Below, piece by piece: positions 26,866-34,804 of a stretch of DNA of 64,000 nt; the stretch's first letter is position 1; every line of letters starts with the position of its first letter. The notes below the pieces were generated by a model. That model searched no databases and was not told the DNA's origin. It saw nothing but the letters and a program-made list of their open reading frames with translations. Both the position numbers and the translations under genes were made by a program. The DNA is taken from assembly GCA_036639955.1 (NCBI GenBank), contig JAVWHP010000003.1:53886-117885 (forward strand), read 5' to 3'. The DNA is from JAVWHP01 sp036639955 (GTDB lineage Bacteria > Bacillota_I > Bacilli_A > Erysipelotrichales > Erysipelotrichaceae).

Positions 26866-27003
26866 ATGCAAATATTCACTATGATTATTATATTTCTGAG
26901 CATATTATGCATATGTTTAAGTATATTGAAATATAATAATAGTGAATATATAAGAAATTATATGCTTTTACTTAATATTCTATTTCTTTTAGGATGTAAA
27001 TAG
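26866..27003 (+). CDS. Possible 45-residue membrane peptide
   Basis: An ORF of 45 codons (starts MQIFTMIIIFLSILCICLS, ends LLLNILFLLGCK) in the 250-nt gap between addB and the next gene. It predicts one or two hydrophobic helices. TATAAT at 26856-26861 lies only 5 nt before the ATG, and there is no ribosome-binding site. Expression would need an upstream promoter or leaderless translation. In such AT-rich DNA a short hydrophobic ORF can arise by chance. Confidence 0.25.
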   Translation: MQIFTMIIIFLSILCICLSILKYNNSEYIRNYMLLLNILFLLGCK

Positions 27004-27035
27004 TGTATAAATAAATTATAAGAGGAGTGATCTCA

Positions 27036-27866
27036 ATGGCTATATTCGATATTTTAAGTGGTATGAAAGACTCAAGAAGTGAAGAACCTAAATGCTCATT
27101 TAATGGATATTTAGAAGATTATTTATTAAAGATTGAAGATGAAGAAGAACTTAAAGAAGAGTATGACTTATTATCTGAAATCTTTAAAATAGATGATAGT
27201 TTAAAGATAGCAAAAGATTTAGCATTAAATATTAATGTACAAGCGATAGCTAACCAAATTATTAGATATAAAGATAGTTTTAAATTAAGTCCAGGTACTA
27301 TTAAGATTCCATACATTATATATGGTAACTTTAACAATGTACAAAGAGCAATAATATTAGTTAAAGGTGAAAGAAAAGAATATGTAAATGCGAAAGCGTT
27401 ATATTATTTAATGAGTGAACCAGATAATGAATTTGAAGGAACAAGTAATGAAGTTGTGGCAATGAACTTTAATAAAACTAATATTAAAGTAGTTGTTGAG
27501 ATGACTGAAAGATTCTTTAATAAATTAGATAAAGCTGGAAATATGCAAAGAAGTTTAGATCGAATAGAGTTCGCTAGTTTTAAAGAAATGTATGAGGAAA
27601 TAGTCAGAAGTAATAAAATAATTAAAGATGATTTAAATGAACAAATAATCAATAGTAGCGATGCTAATGCGACTATTAATGGAATTATAGCCCAGTGGTT
27701 CTTATATAAGAAGTTTACTTATGTACAATATATGATGGATAAAAACTTATTAAGAAGCGAGCATGAAAATAATGTGAAGAAGCAAAGACAAAAAGCAAAA
27801 GAGTTAAGTGATGGGGTAGATTTTATATCTTTCTCAGAGCTGTGGAAGATAGCAAGAAATAATTAA
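27036..27866 (+). CDS. Uncharacterised 276-residue protein
   Basis: A soluble protein I do not recognise. It begins MAIFDILSGMKDSRS, has an acidic stretch (residues about 25-45), a predicted mixed core with KIPYIIYGNFNNVQRAIILVK, and a C-terminal helical Lys-rich part with GVDFISFSELWKIARNN. No membrane segment or catalytic motif is evident. GAGGAG at 27022-27027 fixes the ATG at 27036; a GTG at 27027 lies inside that site. It is monocistronic and ends at an unusually long terminator. Confidence 0.7.
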   Translation: MAIFDILSGMKDSRSEEPKCSFNGYLEDYLLKIEDEEELKEEYDLLSEIFKIDDSLKIAKDLALNINVQAIANQIIRYKDSFKLSPGTIKIPYIIYGNFNNVQRAIILVKGERKEYVNAKALYYLMSEPDNEFEGTSNEVVAMNFNKTNIKVVVEMTERFFNKLDKAGNMQRSLDRIEFASFKEMYEEIVRSNKIIKDDLNEQIINSSDANATINGIIAQWFLYKKFTYVQYMMDKNLLRSEHENNVKKQRQKAKELSDGVDFISFSELWKIARNN

Positions 27867-27897
27867 TAGTGAAAAAGCAGTGAATAATGTTAATAAA

Positions 27898-27940
27898 AGC
27901 ACCAAATGTAAAGTTTTCCTTTACATTTGGTGCTTTTTTA
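27898..27940. terminator. Strong bidirectional terminator
   Basis: A perfect 15-bp stem (27898-27912 with 27920-27934), 7-nt loop, then six T's on the plus strand. A's precede it for the minus strand. It separates the convergent unknown gene and the YigZ gene. Confidence 0.85.
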
Positions 27941-27969
27941 TATATGATATATAACGGATGTAAAAATGA

Positions 27970-28584
27970 CTAAAATTGACAATTAGTCAGTTTTTCAAAA
28001 ATTGTGTCCTCAATAAAGGTTATGATAGCTTTACCATTAGTAAACTCTGTAATATTTTCAATTAAAAGGGGATTACTAATAAGAACGTTATAAGTAACTG
28101 ATTCATTATAGTCTATATGATCAATGATAAGATCTAAACTTCTTAAATAGTTATTAAACTGATCATTTAAAGAATAACTTATAGTAATTAAATAGCGTTT
28201 GGTAGATATCATTTCATATTTATCAATGTTATTAATTGCGTTAGTAGCACTTTGAGTATAGGCACGAATTAAACCACCAGTACCAAGTTTAATTCCACCA
28301 AAATAACGAACAACAACTATGCAACAATTATTAATATTTGCGTGAACTAGTGATTCTAGAATGGGTCTACCTGCAGTTCCACTAGGTTCACCATCATCAT
28401 TACTGCGTTGAATGCTATTAGTAATAAAAGCATAGCAGTAATGTGATGCATTAGGATGAAGCTTCTTTATAGAAGTTAAATAGAGTTTGAAAGAAGCTTC
28501 ATCCAAACAAATATTAATATAACTTATGAATTTTGATTTACTTAATTCAATTGAATAAGATTCTTGAGAATGTACTGTATACAT
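27970..28584 (-). CDS. YigZ/IMPACT family protein
   Basis: A 204-residue protein. SKSKFISYI near the N terminus, NDDGEPSGTAGRPIL and VVVVRYFGGIKLGTGGLIRAYTQS (shown in part: RYFGGIKLGTGGLIRAY) are the signature of the UPF0029/IMPACT N-terminal domain. A second small alpha/beta domain (about residues 140-204) follows, as in YigZ. The bacterial function is unclear; the eukaryotic homologue modulates Gcn2. AGGTGAT 3-5 nt upstream makes 28584 a better start than the in-frame ATG at 28602. Confidence 0.88.
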   Translation of the reverse strand: MYTVHSQESYSIELSKSKFISYINICLDEASFKLYLTSIKKLHPNASHYCYAFITNSIQRSNDDGEPSGTAGRPILESLVHANINNCCIVVVRYFGGIKLGTGGLIRAYTQSATNAINNIDKYEMISTKRYLITISYSLNDQFNNYLRSLDLIIDHIDYNESVTYNVLISNPLLIENITEFTNGKAIITFIEDTIFEKLTNCQF

Positions 28585-28648
28585 ATTATCACCTGTATAC
28601 ATTATATTACAGAAATTTCTAATATGAAAGAAATAGAGAGGTAATTAT

Positions 28649-29500
28649 ATGAAAATAGCAGTTATATGTGACAGTGCAACAGGATATACTATGAAAGAAG
28701 CAGAGGCTTTAGGTATGTTTTATTTACCTTTACAAGTAATAGAGAATGATAAAGTTTATCTAGATGGAATCGATATAACATTACAAGAAGTTTGGGATAA
28801 AATTTCTAAAGGTATTATGTTAGGAACATCTATGCCGCCAATTGGTTTAATTGAAGAACTATTTGAAAAACTTATTGCTTCTGGTTATGACCAAATAATA
28901 GCAATCCCTTTATCAGGAGGGTTATCTTCTACTTCTAAGATGTTACAAGCAACAGCAAATCGTCTAAATATCAATCTTTATATAGTTGAGACTTTTACTA
29001 CTTGTAATGTTCAAAAATATTTAGCCTTACGTACACAGGAATTAGTTGATGCTAATACAGATTATGATATTATTATAAATAAATTAGAAGATGCTATTAA
29101 ACACTGTGATACTATTATAGTGCCTAATGATTTAGACCACTTAGCTAAGGGGGGGCGTTTAACTCCCTTAGCAGCAACATTAGGAGGACTACTTAAAATT
29201 AAACCTATCCTAATGCTAAATGAATCAACCTCAGGTAAAATAGATGTTTATCAAAAAGTTCGTACTATGAGTAAAGCACTAAAACGTATTATCGAACTTT
29301 TTGAAAAACAATCTATCGAAGAAGATTGGGAAATAAATATTTTGCATACAGGAGCTGAAAAAGAAGCTAAAGAATTAGCCATTCTAGTAGCAGAAAAGTT
29401 TCCGAATAACCCAATTATATTAGGTAACATTAACCCAGTTATTTCATGCCATACAGGACTCGGATGTTTAGGAATCCAATATATAAAGAAAATCAAATAA
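28649..29500 (+). CDS. DegV family fatty-acid-binding protein
   Basis: A 283-residue DegV (FakB-type) protein. ICDSATGYT at residues 5-13, GTSMPPIGLIEELFEKL, IPLSGGLSSTSKML and LDHLAKGGRLTPLAATLGG are family hallmarks. DegV/FakB proteins bind a fatty acid and present it to the kinase FakA for incorporation into membrane phospholipid. No fakA is in the window. AGAGAGGTAATTAT precedes the ATG. Confidence 0.93.
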   Translation: MKIAVICDSATGYTMKEAEALGMFYLPLQVIENDKVYLDGIDITLQEVWDKISKGIMLGTSMPPIGLIEELFEKLIASGYDQIIAIPLSGGLSSTSKMLQATANRLNINLYIVETFTTCNVQKYLALRTQELVDANTDYDIIINKLEDAIKHCDTIIVPNDLDHLAKGGRLTPLAATLGGLLKIKPILMLNESTSGKIDVYQKVRTMSKALKRIIELFEKQSIEEDWEINILHTGAEKEAKELAILVAEKFPNNPIILGNINPVISCHTGLGCLGIQYIKKIK

Positions 29501-29526
29501 GATACATAATATATAAAATCTAACTA

Positions 29527-29549
29527 AGCACTATATAATAGTGCTTTTA
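29527..29549 (+). terminator. Intrinsic terminator after degV
   Basis: An 8-bp stem AGCACTAT/ATAGTGCT, loop ATA, then T's. Confidence 0.75.
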
Positions 29550-29623
29550 TGTTATTTATAATTGCTAATTTCTATTCTATTCTTTCTAATTTTATGATAT
29601 CCTTATAAAAAGGAAGTGTAATT

Positions 29624-30271
29624 ATGGAATATACAGCTATTGTTTTAGCAGCAGGAAGTGGAACTAGATTAGCATTAGGTTATAATAAATTATTATATGA
29701 AATAAGAGATAATTGGACTATTATACAAGAAACTATAAAACTATTTTTAGAAGATATAAAATGTTCACAACTATTATTAGTATGTAATGAAGTTGATATG
29801 GTTAACATTAAATCAATGTTTGTTCATGATAAAGTAGAATATATAATAGGCGGAGCGAGACGTCAAGACTCAGTATCTGCAGGACTTAAACATGTGAAGA
29901 ATCCTTATGTATTGATACATGATGGAGCAAGACCATATTTAAAACAATCAAGTGTTGATAATCTTTTAAAAGCTTTGAGAGATAATGATGCATGTATCCT
30001 AGCAGTACCAATGAAAGATACAGTAAAACAAGTAAAGAATGGGTACGTTATCAATACGCCAAAAAGAAGCGAATTAGTAGCTGCTCAAACTCCACAAGGA
30101 TTTTTAACAACAGCTATCCAAGATGCTTATGCAAGAATGGAACAATTACAAATTGAGGTGAGTGATGATGCCTCAGTAATAGAATTATGCACTAATATAC
30201 CTGTTAAAATCATAGAAGGATATTATGATAATATTAAAATAACTACCAAAGAAGATTTAAATAGAAATTAA
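29624..30271 (+). CDS. ispD: 2-C-methyl-D-erythritol 4-phosphate cytidylyltransferase
   Basis: A 215-residue nucleotidyltransferase. AIVLAAGSGTRLALG is the CTP-binding loop, GGARRQDSVSAGL and LIHDGARPYL are the IspD signature motifs, and VPMKDTVKQV and AAQTPQGF complete the active site. It converts MEP to CDP-methylerythritol, two steps before IspE (15647). The intact LAAGxGTR loop contrasts with its loss in the GlmU-like protein. AAAAGGAAG precedes the ATG. Confidence 0.92.
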   Translation: MEYTAIVLAAGSGTRLALGYNKLLYEIRDNWTIIQETIKLFLEDIKCSQLLLVCNEVDMVNIKSMFVHDKVEYIIGGARRQDSVSAGLKHVKNPYVLIHDGARPYLKQSSVDNLLKALRDNDACILAVPMKDTVKQVKNGYVINTPKRSELVAAQTPQGFLTTAIQDAYARMEQLQIEVSDDASVIELCTNIPVKIIEGYYDNIKITTKEDLNRN

Positions 30272-30285
30272 GTTGATAATGTTGT

Positions 30286-30325
30286 AGAAAAGTGACTAGT
30301 TTTAAGTAGTCACTTTTCTAATTAT
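30286..30325 (+). terminator. Intrinsic terminator after ispD
   Basis: A perfect 13-bp stem AGAAAAGTGACTA/TAGTCACTTTTCT with an 8-nt loop. The T tail is poor (AATTATT). Confidence 0.7.
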
Positions 30326-30371
30326 TATAAATGATGTATACTGTAAAAACACAAGTTAAGAAGGGAAGCAT

Positions 30372-32615
30372 ATGAAAAATAACAAAAAGAAATTCGTCCA
30401 ATTATATATGGGTATTATTATCTTTATAATTATAGTAAGTTTTGCAGCATTTTTCTATGTAACTCGTCTAAATGACATGTTAAAGAAAGAGAATGATGTA
30501 TACGTAAGTGAAGTTAATACAGCAATAGCTAGTAGAATAGATCTTATGATAGATTCTCATTTAAATACTATTAGTGTTTTAGCTGCTCAAATGGATGAGG
30601 ATGATTTAAGCAGCGGTGATGCTATTGTAACTTTCATGCGTAATACTAAAGAAATGATATCTAATAAGAGCTTAGGTATTGTAGATAAAAATGGTGAACT
30701 ATATGCAAATATGGCATATCGTGGTAATAAGAGTAAATCCGAATATTTTAAACAAGGTATGGCAAAGAAACAATCTTTAACATATATCCATCGTAAAACC
30801 GGAGTTAAAGCATTCACTGTAGGTACTCCTATAATTAATGAAAATAATGAACCTATAGGAGTTCTTATGGAAGCCATAGTTGATAAGGAGTTCTTTGATT
30901 TATTATCAACTAAGCATTTTGACAATCAAGGCCAAGTATCTTTAGTTGATAGTGATGGTAATATAATAGTTCATGAACAAGGTAAGGAAATGATTTTTGA
31001 TAAACCAAATATATTTGAATCTTTATCTACTAGTAGTAATTTAAATGAAACAGAATTAAAAGATATAGAAGCAGATTTTGCTTTAAATGGTTCTAATAAT
31101 TTTGAATATCGTATTAATGGAGTAAATTATTATACTAGTTATATGCCTATTAAGTATAATAATTGGAAGGTAGCAGTTACTTTCCCAATTAGTGCTATGC
31201 AAAACTCAGGTAAAGATTTTATATATAGTACTGCTTTTATTTGTTTCGCTATAATTATTGCATTTGTGTCTTTAGTTGCTTATATATTATATATTCAAAA
31301 GAAACATAATAATAAGTTAGAAAAGATTGCTTATGTCGATGGTATTACGGGCTTAGATAACTGGAATGCTTTTAAAATTAAAGCTAAAGAAAATTTTAGA
31401 ATTAACACTGATAAAAAGTACGCTATGATTTATTTAGATATTAGAAGATTTAAAATTATAAATGATATGTATGGTTATACAGCAGGTGATCTTACTATTA
31501 AATATATAGGTGAAACGATTAATAAGAGTTTAAATGATGGTGAAGTCTTTACTAGATTGTTTGCTGATAAGTTTAATATTATTATGGAGTATGAAAGTGA
31601 TGATATAATTATAGAGCGTTATTCTAAACTTATAAAAGCTATCAATAGTTTTCAAAATGCTAGTACTTCTTTTGAAATAGTTATTTCTGCAGGTATTTAT
31701 CGTATTACTGATTTAAAAATGAGTATTTCATTAATGAGTGATCGTGCTAATATAGCGAAAAAAGAAATTAAAAATACACATGTTTCTGATTATAAATTTT
31801 ATCAAGATGATATAAGAAATAAGATGATTAAAGAGAATGAATTAGAAACTCATATGCAAGAAGGTATTAGTAATAATGAATTCATTATCTTCTTACAACC
31901 TAAATATGATGTCAATACATTAGTTGTTACAGGTGCTGAAGCATTAGTAAGATGGAAAACAAGCACAGGTTTATTATTACCTGATGATTTCATTCCTCTA
32001 TTTGAAGAAAATGGTTTCATTGTTGAGATGGATAAATATATCTTTGAGAATGTTTGTAAGTTATTAAGAAGATGGTTAGACCAAGGCGTTGATCCTGTTT
32101 GTATATCAGTTAATTTATCAAAGGTTCACTTTAGAAATCTGTCTTTCTTAAATGAATATCAATCTATTATAGATCGTTATGGTGTACCAGCTAAATATAT
32201 CGAATTAGAAATTACTGAAAGCGTAGCTGTTGAAAATATGGACATCCTTGTAACAGTAATTAATCGTATAAAAGAAATTGGGTTTAGTTGTTCATTAGAT
32301 GACTTTGGAAGTGGATACTCTTCTTTAAATATTTTGAAGGAAGTACCAGTTGATGTAATTAAACTTGATAAAGTTTTCTTTAAGGATAGTATAAATTCTA
32401 AGCGAAGAAATAAAGTAGTATGTTCAGTTATAGCATTAGCAAAAGAACTTAATATGAAAACAGTAAGTGAAGGAATAGAAACTAAGAACCAATTAGATTT
32501 CTTAAGAAGTGTTGGCTGTGATATGGTACAAGGCTATATATTTTCTAGACCTATTAGTGTTGAAGAGTTTGAAACTATTATTATTAACGGAGCAGTTCAT
32601 AAAGGGAAATCATAA
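30372..32615 (+). CDS. Membrane-bound Cache-GGDEF-EAL protein, probable c-di-GMP phosphodiesterase
   Basis: A 747-residue protein with a helix at about 10-32, an extracellular dCache sensor (about 35-275), a second helix (about 285-308), a GGDEF domain (about 320-470) and an EAL domain (about 490-740). The GGDEF signature reads FADKF, so cyclase activity is unlikely. The EAL domain is intact: GAEALVRWKT, the Asn of SVNLSK, ELEITES, LDDFGSGYSSL, VIKLDK and SEGIET. It likely degrades c-di-GMP in response to an external small molecule. It is the only c-di-GMP gene in this window, standing alone between two hairpins, with AAGAAGGGAAG before the ATG. Confidence 0.9.
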   Translation: MKNNKKKFVQLYMGIIIFIIIVSFAAFFYVTRLNDMLKKENDVYVSEVNTAIASRIDLMIDSHLNTISVLAAQMDEDDLSSGDAIVTFMRNTKEMISNKSLGIVDKNGELYANMAYRGNKSKSEYFKQGMAKKQSLTYIHRKTGVKAFTVGTPIINENNEPIGVLMEAIVDKEFFDLLSTKHFDNQGQVSLVDSDGNIIVHEQGKEMIFDKPNIFESLSTSSNLNETELKDIEADFALNGSNNFEYRINGVNYYTSYMPIKYNNWKVAVTFPISAMQNSGKDFIYSTAFICFAIIIAFVSLVAYILYIQKKHNNKLEKIAYVDGITGLDNWNAFKIKAKENFRINTDKKYAMIYLDIRRFKIINDMYGYTAGDLTIKYIGETINKSLNDGEVFTRLFADKFNIIMEYESDDIIIERYSKLIKAINSFQNASTSFEIVISAGIYRITDLKMSISLMSDRANIAKKEIKNTHVSDYKFYQDDIRNKMIKENELETHMQEGISNNEFIIFLQPKYDVNTLVVTGAEALVRWKTSTGLLLPDDFIPLFEENGFIVEMDKYIFENVCKLLRRWLDQGVDPVCISVNLSKVHFRNLSFLNEYQSIIDRYGVPAKYIELEITESVAVENMDILVTVINRIKEIGFSCSLDDFGSGYSSLNILKEVPVDVIKLDKVFFKDSINSKRRNKVVCSVIALAKELNMKTVSEGIETKNQLDFLRSVGCDMVQGYIFSRPISVEEFETIIINGAVHKGKS

Positions 32616-32635
32616 CTATAATGATTTCCCTTTAT
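32601..32635 (+). terminator. Hairpin at the end of the EAL gene
   Basis: A perfect 13-bp stem AAAGGGAAATCAT/ATGATTTCCCTTT with a 7-nt loop that includes the stop codon. The T run is short, so termination strength is uncertain. Confidence 0.6.
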
Positions 32636-32673
32636 GCTATAAATACAGATGTAAATGGAATTGAAAAAAAGTA

Positions 32674-32702
32674 TTTACTGATGATTAATAATATGGTATA
32701 AT
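32674..32702 (+). promoter_or_regulatory. Promoter of the rpsF-ssb-rpsR operon
   Basis: TTTACT (32674-32679), a 17-nt spacer with TGG at its end, TATAAT (32697-32702). The leader (about 32709-32784) has two copies of GTGAATAT (from 32713) and a small hairpin CTTTCA/TGAAAG at about 32741-32757. I cannot confirm the known S6:S18 autoregulatory motif, since its CCG element is not evident. Confidence 0.65.
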
Positions 32703-32784
32703 CTTAGAACGAGTGAATATGTGAATATTTGCTCCTTGCCTTTCACTAGATGAAAGACCAAAAGACCATAAGGAGGTGTACAAA

Positions 32785-33075
32785 ATGAAAAAATATGAAA
32801 TCATGTACATCGTGAACGCATCTCTAGAAGATGCTGCTTGCCAGGAAGTTATGAGTAACTTAGCTGCTATTATTACAAACCATGAAGGAACTGTTGATAA
32901 AGTAGATGACTGGGGAGTTAAAGACTTCGCGTATGAAATCAATCACATGACAAAAGGACATTACGTAGTATTAAACGTAACATCTAACAATGAAGGAATT
33001 AAAGAATTCGATCGTTTAGTTCGTATTAACAACAACGTAGTTCGTCACATGATCTTAGTTGACGAAGCTAAATAA
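32785..33075 (+). CDS. rpsF: 30S ribosomal protein S6
   Basis: A 96-residue S6. KKYEIMYIVNASLED, the central DDWGVKDFAYEINHMTKGHY and the C-terminal RINNNVVRHMILVDE are typical. It binds S18 in the small-subunit platform. AAGGAGGTG precedes the ATG at 32785; an in-frame GTG at 32776 falls within that site. It is first in the conserved rpsF-ssb-rpsR operon, with 15 nt to ssb. Confidence 0.96.
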   Translation: MKKYEIMYIVNASLEDAACQEVMSNLAAIITNHEGTVDKVDDWGVKDFAYEINHMTKGHYVVLNVTSNNEGIKEFDRLVRINNNVVRHMILVDEAK

Positions 33076-33090
33076 GAAGAGGCGCACATT

Positions 33091-33567
33091 ATGATTAATC
33101 GAGTTGTCCTAATTGGACGTTTAACGAAAGATCCAATGCTAAAGAAGACTGCAACTGGTAAGTCTGTCGTATCATTTACGATGGCTGTCAATAAAAGTTT
33201 CCAAAGCGCAGGATCTGAACAAAAAGCAGATTTTATAAATTGCGTAGCATGGAATAAAACTGCAGATTTTATGGGCCAATACTTAGCTAAAGGCGCATTA
33301 ATTAGTTTAGAAGGACGTATAAATACACGTACATACGATGATCAAAGTGGTAAGCGTGTTTACGTGACTGAAGTAGTAGCTGATGATGTACAAGGATTAG
33401 AACCTAAAGGAACTAATACAAGAAGTGCAAGTACACAGTCTACACAATTTACACAAAGTAATGAATTTAGTAATACGGATACTAGTACAAATAGTAACCA
33501 GTTTAGTGATGATAACTCATTCGCAGACGATACATTTGATATCGCAAGTGATGATTTACCATTCTAG
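33091..33567 (+). CDS. ssb: Single-stranded DNA-binding protein
   Basis: A 158-residue SSB. The OB fold occupies residues 1-105 (INRVVLIGRLTKDP, FINCVAWNKTADF, GRINTRTYDDQSGKRVY). A flexible Thr/Ser/Gln/Asn-rich linker leads to the acidic tip ending SDDLPF, which recruits replication and repair proteins. The operon position between S6 and S18 is universal in Bacillota. Confidence 0.97.
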   Translation: MINRVVLIGRLTKDPMLKKTATGKSVVSFTMAVNKSFQSAGSEQKADFINCVAWNKTADFMGQYLAKGALISLEGRINTRTYDDQSGKRVYVTEVVADDVQGLEPKGTNTRSASTQSTQFTQSNEFSNTDTSTNSNQFSDDNSFADDTFDIASDDLPF

Positions 33568-33585
33568 AACGAAAGGAGAATTACC

Positions 33586-33816
33586 ATGGCATTTAAAAAA
33601 CAACGTATGGGACGCAAGAAAGTTTGCTACTTTACAAAAAATAAAATTGAGAGTATTGATTACAAGGATATTGAATTATTAAAACGTTTCATTTCAGCAA
33701 ACGGAAAAATTATTCCTAGACGTGTAACAGGAACTCGTGCTAAATACCAACGTATGCTTGCAACTGCAATCAAACGTGCGCGTCAAATGGCATTGTTACC
33801 TTACGTAGCAGAATAG
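33586..33816 (+). CDS. rpsR: 30S ribosomal protein S18
   Basis: A 76-residue S18. [18 protein letters not shown] and the C-terminal [17 protein letters not shown] are diagnostic. GAAAGGAGA precedes the ATG. Only one Cys is present, so it is not the four-Cys zinc form. Confidence 0.96.
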   Translation: MAFKKQRMGRKKVCYFTKNKIESIDYKDIELLKRFISANGKIIPRRVTGTRAKYQRMLATAIKRARQMALLPYVAE

Positions 33817-33826
33817 TAATGAATTG

Positions 33827-33857
33827 AAACCCTCACCTAATTAGGAGAGGGTTTTAT
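33827..33857 (+). terminator. Terminator of the rpsF operon
   Basis: AAACCCTC pairs with GAGGGTTT (33827-33834 with 33847-33854) around an inner CCTAATTAGG, with one A-A mismatch and then T's. Confidence 0.75.
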
Positions 33858-33880
33858 TAATTGATAGAAAGGAGATTCTA

Positions 33881-34804
33881 ATGAATAATAATGTTAAAAG
33901 AATAAGCGAAGGTGCAATGATGATTGCTTTCATTGGAGTATTTTTATTTTTAAATCTACAAACAGGAACTATCTTAGAATCTTCTTTGTATTGGTTACTA
34001 AGTTTTCCAATCATTATATATACAACTAAATATGGTTGGAAAGACTCAATAGTAGTAGGAGTAGCAATGCTAATATTAACCATGATTTTAGCCCCAATAA
34101 CAACACTATTTTATGTTGGAAGTAGTGTAATAGTAGGAATAGTTTATGGAGGATTTGCTCATGATCATAAAAGTAATATAATGCTATTAGGATCATGCTT
34201 TATATTTACGTTAATAACTTATGTTGTAACTATGCTATTATTTGCTACTGTATTTGGCTATGATATAGCAACAACAGGCCAAGACATAACAAATATCTTA
34301 ACACAATTAAATATGGATATACCAAGTAATATTATGCAACTAGCTTTAATGGGAACAATCTTATGCATAATATTACTTAGTGCATTACAAAGTGCATGTG
34401 TACACCTATTATCAATTATATTACTAGCTAAATTAAGAATAACAAAGATTAAGGTGAAAAACGTATTTGAGATATATATGCCGAAGTATTTGGCATATAT
34501 ATCTATTGGAGTTTATACAATTAGTTTAATAAATAGATTTATAGTATTAGATACTAATGTATCTTTAGCTATTACTACAGCATTCTATGCTATATTAATA
34601 ATAAATATTGCTTATGGTAGTATTTTTCTTACGTGTGCTATGGTATTATATAATAAGAAAAACTATATGATAGCATTGGTTATAGCAATCTTTGTACCTG
34701 GAGTACAAACTATTATTGCTATGATAGGTATTGCTGATTGCTTAATGAATTGGAAAGACCAAATGAAAGAAGGTGCTTTTAATGGAAAGATTAGAAAACT
34801 TTAA
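33881..34804 (+). CDS. YybS-like DUF2232 membrane protein
   Basis: A 307-residue protein with about eight membrane helices. It begins RISEGAMMIAFIGVFLFLN, and FVPGVQTIIAMIGIADCLMNW near the end (given in part) is characteristic. Length, topology and position directly upstream of gdpP match Bacillus YybS (DUF2232). Function is unknown. The 3' end overlaps the gdpP start by about 23 nt, so the two are coupled. Confidence 0.82.
   Translation: MNNNVKRISEGAMMIAFIGVFLFLNLQTGTILESSLYWLLSFPIIIYTTKYGWKDSIVVGVAMLILTMILAPITTLFYVGSSVIVGIVYGGFAHDHKSNIMLLGSCFIFTLITYVVTMLLFATVFGYDIATTGQDITNILTQLNMDIPSNIMQLALMGTILCIILLSALQSACVHLLSIILLAKLRITKIKVKNVFEIYMPKYLAYISIGVYTISLINRFIVLDTNVSLAITTAFYAILIINIAYGSIFLTCAMVLYNKKNYMIALVIAIFVPGVQTIIAMIGIADCLMNWKDQMKEGAFNGKIRKL

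Noticed and set aside
32703..32784. S6:S18 autoregulatory RNA motif before rpsF
   Set aside because: A small hairpin and a GTGAATAT direct repeat exist, but the conserved CCG element of the known motif could not be identified; kept only as a note to the promoter.
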